Origin: Ampelocalamus luodianensis
Lineage: Eukaryota > Streptophyta > Magnoliopsida > Poales > Poaceae
Length of the DNA stretch: 64,000 nt
Direction: 5' to 3'
Assembly: GCA_036346255.1 (NCBI GenBank)
Contig: CM070622.1
Location: 20,238,751 to 20,302,750, forward strand
Numbering within the stretch: position 1 is the stretch's first letter; every line of letters begins with the position of its first letter. The position numbers and the translations under genes are program-made. Below the pieces are notes generated by a model. That model worked only from the letters and a program-made list of their open reading frames with translations. It made no database searches and had not been told where the DNA came from. Below, in pieces: positions 53,077 through 62,073 of this stretch.

Positions 53077-53808
53077 ATGTCCACCCGCCGCCGCCCTCCG
53101 CCGTCGCCTCCGGCGTGGACCCCCGAGCCGTGGAGCGATGGCGAGACGTCCGCGCTGCTCGACGCCTGGGGCCCGTGCCACCTCCGCGCCGGCGCCGGCG
53201 CCCTCCGCCTTGTCGACTGGCGCGCCTGCGCCGCCGCTGTCACCGCTCGCCGAGCCGCTGGCGGCCGCGCGCCTCGCACCGTCGAGCAGTGCAAGAACCG
53301 CATGGATTACCTCAAGAAGCGGCTCAGGGCCGAGCGCACCAGGTCCAAGGGGCCCGAGCCGCCGCCGCCGGTCTCGGGCTCGCTCGACCGCCTCCGCGCG
53401 CTCCTCCACCTCGCTCCCTCCGTTCCCCCTGGTTTCCCGCCCCGCAGCGCCGCCATTCCCAAGGCGAAGGAGGACGAGGAGGAGAGCAGCGGGACTCCTC
53501 TGCCCCGGGACTGGCCGCCGGTGCCCAAGCGGCCGAGGACGGCGGTGTCGTTGTCGCCGGTGAGCTCCTCCTTGGGGCATCATCACGAAGGCGGAGGGAG
53601 AGGGTGCACGGAGGTGGCGGCGGCTCTGGATAGACTGGCGGGGATGTACGAGCGGGTGGAATCGGCGAAGCAGAGGGAGGCGGCGCGGCTGGAGGAGCGG
53701 CGCCTAGAGGCTATGCGCGACCTCCAGATCGAGCGCATGCGGATTCTCGTCGACGTCGCCATCTCCGCCTCTGCCGGTACCGACGCCGTCGGTGGTGCCG
53801 TCCTCTAG
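53077..53808 (+). CDS. Trihelix (SIP1-type) transcription factor, intronless, 243 aa
   Basis: This is a nuclear DNA-binding protein. The Myb/SANT-like trihelix domain covers about residues 17-90. It begins EPWSDGETSALLDAWG and continues through RLVDWRACAAAV to VEQCKNRMDYLKKRLRAE, with the two visible helix tryptophans and the QCKNR..LKK third helix typical of SIP1-clade proteins such as ASIL1/ASIL2. The middle is Pro/Ser-rich with an acidic patch (KEDEEES) and a basic PKRPRT segment that may be a nuclear signal. The C-terminus (about 180-230) is a Glu/Arg-rich coiled coil (AKQREAARLEERRLEAMRDL), also as in this clade. The ATG chosen is the first after the TATA box, and the frame runs intact to TAG. 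GC content is very high, as is common for intronless grass genes. The exact target genes are unknown. Confidence 0.88.
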   Translation: MSTRRRPPPSPPAWTPEPWSDGETSALLDAWGPCHLRAGAGALRLVDWRACAAAVTARRAAGGRAPRTVEQCKNRMDYLKKRLRAERTRSKGPEPPPPVSGSLDRLRALLHLAPSVPPGFPPRSAAIPKAKEDEEESSGTPLPRDWPPVPKRPRTAVSLSPVSSSLGHHHEGGGRGCTEVAAALDRLAGMYERVESAKQREAARLEERRLEAMRDLQIERMRILVDVAISASAGTDAVGGAVL

Positions 53809-55057
53809 TTGGTGTGTCATTTTTTTTTTCGCGTACATGTGTACAGCATGTCACGAGGTGGTCATAACAGTATCCATATTTGATGATTGTTGGTTCATGT
53901 TGGAATTTGGACGCAGCATGGCTGGAAATTTCCCCTTTTCTAAAGAACGCCGACTTATTATGCATGATCATGAGATCAGTAAATTTGGTTAGACATTCTT
54001 TATTTCGAAAAAGGAATGTTTCAAATTAGTTTTTGAATTCGTTCATAGGATATTAACAGGCAATGCTGGTCTCTCTAATGAAACTGCTCATGTGCAAAGT
54101 TTGCTTTGTTGTGATGTTTTGTTGCATCTGTATCCAATAGGATACCAATTGCAAGATTCATGTCCCATGAAAATTAAGCACTGTTAAGAAATAATCTGTT
54201 TATCGTGTAGATGCATATGTTATTCATTATTTCATTCATGGCTTTCTATCAGTTAGAAATACTCTGTTTAGGATTCACAATTCCCTGATATTTTGTTTTT
54301 CTTCTATTTCTTGGCAGAGGAACTAGGACAATAGGCTGGCCATGGTAGCCATCCAGATTCCAGTCTATTTTTTTTTCAGGAGATAATTGCAGTGTGGAGA
54401 AGGCAATTGACGTGATGCCCTTACCAAAAGTTACATCGGTTTAGGTTACAGGAAAAGCTTAGCCAGATATAGGATTGCACATGGTGGGATTTTTTAGTTC
54501 ACTGATTGCAGGTTTGCTGCAATGCAAGATGGGAGACTTAATCGCCTGAATGTACCATTTGTTTTCCGATTCAAGCAGGCTTGTTGGTAAATGGTAACTG
54601 CTGCTGTAATCCCTTTCTGTTTCCAGCTGCCAAACCGTTCAGTTGTGAAACATTCTCAGTACATATGGTATTTTGGATACATTTATCCAATGCTAGTTCT
54701 TTTTTTCAAGGAATCTCTAATGCTGGTTCTTATGTTCATGCTACTATAATTTTGCCTGCTTCTTCAAACATGGTCTGGTCATCTGGTGCAGTTTTGCATA
54801 TTTGCCTCTCCTTTGTTCATTACTTTAGTATAATTGACAAAACTACAAAGATAATAATAATAAAAAAGTTCCTCGTCTTCCTTAACCAGGAAGGGTAGAA
54901 TAGCGCACAGAATCAGGTACAAATTGAACATTTCAGAAGTGCTGGCAATTTGTTTCTGACCGAATTATTGTTTCCCCATGAACCTTATCATAGTGCTCAA
55001 ATGACTAAACAAGCACGCCAGGCAGCGCAGCGGACAGTGTGGCGCGGCGGAGGACGA
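53809..55057 (+). other. 3' flank of the trihelix gene, intergenic
   Basis: AT-rich sequence with no recognisable coding or transposon ends. An AATAATAATAAAAAAG run (54850-54866) could act as a poly(A) signal for an unusually long 3' end, but a nearer site is likely. The last 80 bases before the solo LTR are GC-rich. Confidence 0.5.
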
Positions 55058-57864
55058 TGAAACATCTCAAAATTTCAGAATTTCAAATTTCGATTTGAGT
55101 TTTGGTTGGAATTTGATTTCTTTCCTAATTTGGCAACTCTAACCCAAATCCCGCTTTTCCTTTTTGGCCATCCCGTTTTTCCCCTCCGAAAACAGCTCTA
55201 GCCCAAAACCGTCGCCTCCCCGTCGCCCCTGCTGCGCGTCGCCATGGACGCCGCCACCTCACCCAGCGGGGAACCTTCTCAGCCGCCACCTCCCGACCTT
55301 CGTCTTCAATGTGATGCTCGCACCAAACTGCCAGCGCTGCGCCGCTCCCATGCCGCTCTCGCCCGCCGCACCACCTCCCACCTCGCTCCAGTGAGAGAAC
55401 CCCGCCACCGCAACGCCGTCGTACCCGCGCCCATGCCTCCACCTCCCGTTCTCGTCCGGCGTAGAACACTCCCGATCGCCACCTCACCTCACACGCGCCG
55501 CCATCTCCGCCCCTGCCTTCGCCTCCCTCGCCGGCTATAAAAGCCACCCCCGACCCTTCCTTCTTCACCCACACACCCCATTCCCTCCCCAATCCCTTTC
55601 CCCACCACCCACGGCTACCATTCCACCGGAGCCGCTTCGGCGCCGCTCTTCCCCGTCACCACCACCCATGGGTCCCGTAGCCAAACCACCCCAAGCAACC
55701 CGAGCCCGCAAAAGCCCTAGAGGTAAGAGGACCTACCTCGGTGGAGCTTCCCCGCTTGCGCCCCTTCACCACCAGTCGCCACTGCCGCGGAAGCGCCGCC
55801 GACTTCTTCGCCCCTCCCCTCCGCGCGAGAGAGCCGAAGAAGCACTCTGGCCTTCGGCCGAGCGTCTCTAAGGCCTTATGAGGCCAGGCCGCATGGGCCG
55901 GTTGGGCCATCGGGCCTCCGAGCCAACTGGGCTCAGCCCAGTACTGTAGTCCGTTACTGTTCACAGCATGTCACCATTCCTTCTAATTCAGCCCATACAC
56001 TGTTCATTCATATTATCATTTTGATTATGAAAACAGTAAATGGATAACTGTTCTTTATCTTGTTTAGTATCTAATTATTGTTTATTATCTGTTTCAGGTA
56101 TGAACAGTAAAACTGGTACTATTCACTGAAACCCTAGATCAACATCCCATGCTCTTTTAACCGTCTTGAGCCCAGAAAACCCATTCTTGAGCCCATTTAG
56201 CTATATCAGCCTCCCATCAAATCTTTTTATCCTTTTTATTGGTTTTGATATCTCTTTTATATTTTTGTTGTACTTGGATTCGTGTTTAGGCTTATTCCTT
56301 GTCAAGCCGAATATTTATTTGGTTTTTGTGTCTTGCGTTAGGTACCGAATTCGACGAACCACTTCAGACTACGTCGATCAGACCCGAAGCAGGACCTTTT
56401 GAGGAATTCGAGCCAGCAGGCAAGTTGCATACCTTGAACATATTGAACCTACATTTCTTATAATTTATGCTATTACTTTAATTAATATATTTTAGCCAAT
56501 TATTTTAATATTGAAATAATACTTTGGAATACCATGTTGAATAGATAAAGCCTTTCACCCCACATACCAACCCACCCATTCTTGTAAGCCATATTCACCT
56601 TGACAAGCTTAGTCCACATAAAATAATAGCAAATATTCCACTTTATCATATAAAACTCTTCTGAAATACTAATAAGGAAAGTTGGCTATATGCCAATAGG
56701 ATTTTGGTGGAAAGTTGAGGGTTGAGGCTAGCTGTTTGGACAACCTAATATACTTGTTAAAATTGGACACCGGTGAGATCTAGAGGTGGACGACCACAAG
56801 TTGGTAAATGGTCCATCGCCTCACAAGATGTCAAGTAAGGACAAGAACCTTGTGCCAAGTAACAGACACAGATCTCGCTCAACCACAGGTGTGATTTAAA
56901 CCAACTTGACTTAGTACACTGCTCTCCCAATTGAATATCTATAGGTTGTCAACTGCTCTGGTATGTTAGAGCAGCCGAGGAATGGGGTGAGTTAGAAGTG
57001 GACCCTTTTAGGGCACTTGCTGAACTGCACAACGGTATGGGTCAATCAGCCTCGGAGTGCGGATTCCACCATTGGCCAGTAGTCTCCCGAGTTGTATGGA
57101 TTAAGATCTACTAGGTAGAGACTAGAAAGGTTGAGCAGTGGAAAAGACAGTGTTATCTCAGCTTAGTCACGCGCTAATGGTTGTGTGTATATAGCTTGAC
57201 AGTACAATCTTGAGATATCTTGTGGGTAAAGTTGGGCAACTCTGCAGAGTATATATTAAATAGTATTCGAATACACCATGCTTCCGGTTAATGAAGCTGT
57301 GTTTATGGGTGACTCCAATATACAAGGCATAAGTAGGATTTTACAGTTTTAATTGGATAATTGCAAAGGTTGTAAATCCCTTATACATATTACTGTTTTG
57401 CTGTTTTCAAGTATTATACTGCTTTTAAATTCAACTTCTGCATTCCACATATATACCTGTTGGTAAACTGTACCACTCCTTTGATAATCCTAGCATATAG
57501 TTAAATAGAACTTTCTATGCAACTTGCTGAGTACGGTAGTAGTACTCATTCTTGCTAAACATCAACAGAGGAATTTTGGTAAGAAACAGGTGATCCTTGC
57601 AATCAGGAGGAACCACTAGACGTGGACGACTATTGGTATTAGGGTCTCTTCTGCTCCTAAGCTTGCATGTGGTTACTGTTCACTTTTGTGTTGTAATATA
57701 TTATGTTTAGGCTTGGATGCCCACTTTCGCTTTCAAATTGGTTGTTATGTTTTATCTGCTGTAATAAAATTTTAATTCTTATTGCTTATGAAACTACAGT
57801 TTTACAACTGTATATCCTGAACAGTTATACAGATTCTAGCAATCCCAATTTCGGGACCGTTACA
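55058..57864 (+). mobile_element. 2.8-kb solo LTR with perfect target duplication
   Basis: The element runs TGAAACATCTCAAAATTTC to CGGGACCGTTACA. The 5-bp duplication gacga is exact (55053-55057 and 57865-57869). There is no internal domain, primer-binding site or second LTR, so it is a solo LTR left by recombination between the two LTRs of a full element. The first T-G-A in place of T-G-T is one base from the canonical TGTAACATC start of grass Ty3/gypsy LTRs. A GC-rich leader with CTATAAAAG at 55535-55543 and AATAAAATTTTAA near 57762 fit LTR promoter and polyadenylation signals in the forward direction. Confidence 0.9.
55535..55543 (+). promoter_or_regulatory. TATA box of the solo LTR
   Basis: CTATAAAAG lies between GC-rich and pyrimidine-rich sequence, the usual layout of a grass LTR promoter. 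Transcription would run toward 57.9 kb and beyond. Confidence 0.6.
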
Positions 57865-57892
57865 GACGAGCCCGTCGCGCGTAGGTAGGCGG

Positions 57893-58190
57893 ACTATGTG
57901 CTACGTGCCGGTAACGTGAAGTCGGACAGCCGGTGGCGGACGCGCCCGTAACGTGAAGTTGTTACTTGTCCACCCGCGTGGGCACTATGTGCTACGTGGC
58001 GACACTTAATGGTTTGCCGTCCGCGTGTGCGACGCGTGGTTTCGCAAGACGGCGGGGACAAAAGTTTACACGCAGGGCAAAGCTTGATGGGCTGGCTGTT
58101 ACTAACCGTTCTTTTTGGTGGGCCTTCCATTTAGGACTGGAAAATGCGAGTGGGTTGGCTTGAACGCGCCGTTTCATAAGACTATATAAG
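57893..58190 (+). promoter_or_regulatory. Promoter-like stretch with four ACGTG cores and a TATA box
   Basis: ACGTG occurs at 57903, 57914, 57951 and 57994. The last reads TACGTGGC, the ABRE/G-box core bound by bZIP factors. Two short words are repeated here, ACTATGTGCTACGTG (57893 and 57984) and GTAACGTGAAGT (57912 and 57949). CTATATAAG lies at 58182-58190. Together they look like a plant promoter pointing right, with a start of transcription expected near 58215. No protein gene is recognisable downstream. Confidence 0.45.
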
Positions 58191-58199
58191 AGCCTTCTG

Positions 58200-59346
58200 C
58201 CACTTGGGCCAGCCCTGAAAAGTTGGTTCACCCGGCCTAACGTTCATAACATCTATCATTATACTACCACAAAAATAATTTAAAAATTTATATTTATCCT
58301 TAATTGTGGATCCCCACACACAGAGAGGTCCCTCAAAAATAGGAGTATGCTGTTTGGTGTGGCGAGCGCACGGTATTATTACTAACCTTAAAGGCCCGTG
58401 GCTTTGGAGCTCTCCCGGGCGCGCTACGTCGGCAGGAAATCGGCCGCCGTCGGATCGCGCAGATCTAAGCTCCGAGACGTCCAATCCCGCCCGGTGCGTG
58501 CGGAGTGAACGCGCGGCGCTGGCGCGTCCACATCGCCCCGAAGACGCGAACCTTCATCCCGCTGGTCTCTCTCCTTCCGGTTCCTCTCTCGCTGCGTCCC
58601 GCGCCGCATCTCCTCCCCTCGCTTCTTCCCTTCCGCCTCCGGTCCTCTCCCTCTCCCTCCTGTGCCGCCGCGGGGCCGCGGCCCTCTTCCTCCCCCGTCA
58701 CCCCCTCAACCTCCCTCTGTCGCGCTCCTCTCCTCGCTCCTTTCCCCTCCCGGTGCCTCCCTCTTCTTCTCGCGTCGCCCGCGGCCGCCGTGCCTCGCGT
58801 CGTTCCCCTCGGCCTCCTAGCCCCTCCCTCTTCCTCTCCCGCCGCCTGCTAGGTTTCCCTCGCCAGCCACCGCTGCTCACTCGGTCTTCCCCCTTCCTCT
58901 CTCCTCCCGGCTCCTCTCTCGCTCCGTCACGTGCCGCTGCTCTTCTCGAAGGCGCCTCCTGCCGCTCGCCTCTTCCCCTCCCTCCAGCGTCGTCCCTTCC
59001 TCCAGCGCCCTCCCTCCTCTCTCATCCCCGCCTCTCATTCTTTCTTGCTTCTTCCTCACTTCATTTCTTCTCTCCCCATTTCTCTTTCCTCCATTTTTAT
59101 CCCTCCTGGATCTTGCTCCGGCCGCACTTCCCCATGGCGCTGCCTCCCTCTGGTGTTGCGGTCGGCACCGGCTCTCCCTGCGTCAGCGCCACCGCCGCCA
59201 GCTACGCCCGCGCGTGCCCGCCTCTGGCCGCACCCGGCTCGGTCCTGGCCCGTGCGCGCCTCCTGGCTCCTCCCCTGCTCCACTCGCCCCCCTGTGCTTG
59301 GCTGTGCCTGGCCCCGGGATTCGGCTCCCTTGCGCCGCGCGTGCAC
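58200..59346 (+). other. Pyrimidine-rich leader-like stretch without a recognised gene
   Basis: From about 58540 to 59130 the + strand is dominated by CCTCTCCCTC-type words, like a long 5' untranslated leader. A frame of 348 codons is open from 58306 because stop codons are rare in such sequence. Its only internal ATG (59133) gives a 72-residue Ala/Pro-rich peptide with no family I know. I do not call it a gene. Confidence 0.5.
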
Positions 59347-59835
59347 TGCTAACTTCTAGGATATTTACTTGATTACTCGAGTTGCATCGCAGAATTGCCA
59401 GTGTTTACGGTCTACAACATTGTTCTCAGGCCACATCAATTGGCAGGGACGATGTCGCAGCTAAAATCAGGCGGCAGTCCTGTTGCGAGGTCTAATTTCG
59501 ACCTTCTCTGCCATGGACAACGACTGCAGTACAAAGCTCTACTCATGTTACTTCTATACTTCATTCCAGTTTGTCGGCTTTGTTCTCCCCATATTTCTTT
59601 GTTCTGTGCGTTCGTAGGTGAGAAGACAAGAGGATAAGAAAAAGATCCCCTGGAACTGGTAACAGGATGTGCGGCTAGCCTCTGTATTAGTGAGTTTTTT
59701 TTGCTCATTGTTGTTTAGTGCCTTTAGAGATATAATGTTTGGGGCACACATAGTTGCTAACTTCTAAGATATTGTCTTGATTACTCGAGTTGCATCGCAC
59801 AGTTGCCAGTGTTTACGATCTACAACATTGTCTAG
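59347..59835 (+). repeat. Direct repeat of about 85 bp, two copies 405 bp apart
   Basis: Copies at 59347-59432 and 59754-59835 share GCTAACTTCTA, TTGATTACTCGAGTTGCATC and TTGCCAGTGTTTACG, then CTACAACATTGT. The copies differ at a few positions, so the duplication is not recent. Confidence 0.9.
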
Positions 59836-59881
59836 GTGGCTTACATAGCTTTAATGTCTAACTTTTGCTTCGGTTTCTTTC

Positions 59882-60640
59882 AGATCCTAGATTTCAGTTC
59901 ACATCAGTCCTTGACAAGGTGACTGGGTGACTTTGGTTTTGTTGTCATTCAGATTTACAATGGCCTATTGTTTGCAAAAGATTTACCACTACATCCTTTG
60001 GTGCCTCACTTCAGCGTGTAGTAATAATACCTTGGTACATACTTCTCGTGCTATTCGATTTAAGATGTTGTCTTAATTCAAGCTGTACGCCTGCCTGTAA
60101 ACTTAATTCTTTAGAAAGATAACATTGCAGCTATTAGTACCACCAGTACTAGCTATTTCTGGAAAGTTAGATTAAAGGGTACTCAGATACTTCGACTTTG
60201 ATATATGGATACATATCAGACATACACCTTAATTGTCTATGACACCATCATGTTTCAGTGCAGATCCTATATTTCAATTCACATCAGGGCTTGACAAGGT
60301 GAATGGGATGCTTTCGTTTTGTTGTCCTTCAGATTTACAATGAGTTCTTATTTGCACATGATTAACCATTAAATCCTTTGTTGCCTCACTTCAACGTGTA
60401 TTAATAATGCCTTGGCACATGCCTCTCATGCTATTCAGTTTTAAGTGATGTCTGAATTAACGTTGTACGGCTGCCTGTAAACTTTCTGCTCTATAAAGAT
60501 ACCTTTACATGTATTAATAGCAACTGTACTAGATTTTTCTTAAAAAAAAGATTAGAAGGTGTTCAGATACTTGTACTTTGATATATGGATGCATATCACA
60601 CATGCACCTCAATTGTCGATGACACCATCATGTTTCAGTA
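59882..60640 (+). repeat. Tandem duplication of about 380 bp
   Basis: Copies at 59882-60261 and 60262-60640 are adjacent. Both start AGATCCTA and end TGACACCATCATGTTTCAGT. They share most of their length (CTTGACAAGGTGA, CAGATTTACAATG, TTTGATATATGGAT), with about 15-20% difference by eye and small indels. Each copy ends in a TTTCAG that resembles a splice acceptor. There is no coding frame. Confidence 0.92.
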
Positions 60641-61699
60641 AGAGCATCTTATCTGCCCATTTGCCTTTCAGTTTGCAGATTTGCTGATACAGGTAGTTGC
60701 TTTTACTGTATGCAACCATAGCTATATTAGATTTTTCTGACATGTTTTCCAGCCTATTGCCATGTTTTTTGTCCATATGTTACTCATTTACCGTTACCCA
60801 CACATGGGACTCTTTGTTCCGCCCATTCCAAATGCCAATGCATTTCTTTTACAAAATTATATTGTTGTTTTGTCCTTTTTCCCTTGGAAGTTTTTACTTA
60901 TTACGAATTGTTTCTGTGTCCTGCAGATCATATGTTTCAGTCCATAGGAATGTTTCACAAGATAAAAGAGAGCTATACTGTTGCAGTGAAACTCTGTTCT
61001 GATGCATTTCGTTCTTTGTTTTCGTTAATTGTTTGTGTTGTCTCCTTTGTAAGGGTTTAACGTATTATGTCTTTTTATTCAACACGCTGCCGCCTTTGGT
61101 GTGTGTGTGTGTGTGTGTAATTGAGATAGTCAAGTGTTCGGTGCTGATCTCAATAGAATGTAGATTTAGGAGGCCTTAATACCGCTTCTCAGATCTTTCC
61201 TAGGCTTTTTCTAAAGAATGGGGCTATATTTATTTTTCCAGTAACAGATATACTCTCGAAAGTTAATTCCTAGTGGAAACCGCCGCTCCCGGCCGCTACA
61301 CGTTGCCCGCAAATCAGCTGCCGTCCGATTTGACCTGGAACACTTGGTGGGAACGAGCGTCGCCCGCCCGATCGCGCACGCAGATGTCCGTGGCCGTCCA
61401 TCTGCGCTGCTTTCTTTCGCTGCGGCTGGGATGCACGTCCGGTGGGACCTGTGGCCTCGCGGGCCTACCTCGCTAATGCTCTGTGCAGTTACTGTAAACA
61501 ACATCATCAACAGCCGCTAGAATCAGTACTTCCCAACCAGCAACGAAGTTTTTTTTGCTACATGTTTCATTGCTGTTGTCTACTGCTGTTCTGTAATATA
61601 TAACTTTTAATGATACTAATAATCCTTTTGAACACTGTTATGTAAATATTCCTGTGTCACCGAGCTGCATCAACAGTATCGTCTTATTAATATCTACAG
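60641..61699. other. Unassigned stretch with a (GT)n microsatellite
   Basis: Mostly AT-rich. A (GT)n run lies at 61099-61118. A GC-rich patch at 61270-61475 is not coding that I recognise. I saw no transposon ends. Confidence 0.5.
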
Positions 61700-62073
61700 T
61701 AATTGCGAAGCATACAATGAGCACAAGGTTTGCACTCATATGCATCCATGTCAACAAAATCATCCCAGCACTACAATCAAGGTGCACTAGGTTTAGATTT
61801 GCCCCACTTGATGGCACTCATGTTAGAGAGCGTCTTCAACATATAATAAAATTTGAAGGGTGAGCACTTATTTTTCTTGTGAGATTATATTAGAAATCTA
61901 GAACTGTCATTAGGTTTCTGTATTTGAATTTCTTTACTAATTGTAGTGGGGCTTTACAAGTTTTTTTTTTTTTTTTTGCGTTTTCTTGCAGGCTTGATGT
62001 AGATGAGGGTGGCTTGACAGCCCTGATGCGGTTAAGCAATGGCGACATGAGGAAGGCTTTGAATATATTGCAG
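61700..62073 (+). pseudogene. Two-exon fragment of a replication factor C small subunit (RFC3/RFC5 type)
   Basis: RFC small subunits load the PCNA clamp in DNA replication. The first piece (61700-61859) encodes STRFALICIHVNKIIPALQ, then the conserved SRCTRFRF, which carries the SRC arginine-finger motif of clamp loaders, and VRERLQHIIKFEG. A GT donor follows at 61860, and an AG acceptor at 61990-61991 starts the second piece (61992-62073), LDVDEGGLTALMRLSNGDMR, then KALNILQ and another GT. The phases join correctly. The first piece begins after TCTACAG, a plausible acceptor. The Walker A and B exons and the C-terminal collar exons are not in the window, so this is a partial copy of a subunit normally about 350 residues long. 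Confidence 0.88.

Noticed and set aside
52951..53586. Minus-strand 211-codon frame over the trihelix gene
   Set aside because: It is a shadow of the GC-rich trihelix coding sequence. The + frame has the recognisable domain and coiled coil.
58306..59352. 348-codon open frame
   Set aside because: It starts at GTG, lies in pyrimidine-rich GC-biased DNA where stops are rare, overlaps open frames in other phases and shows no family motif.
61430..61476. Possible Helitron 3' end (GGCC hairpin followed by CTAAT)
   Set aside because: The stem is only 4 bp, no TC start is apparent and the RFC fragment lies outside it.
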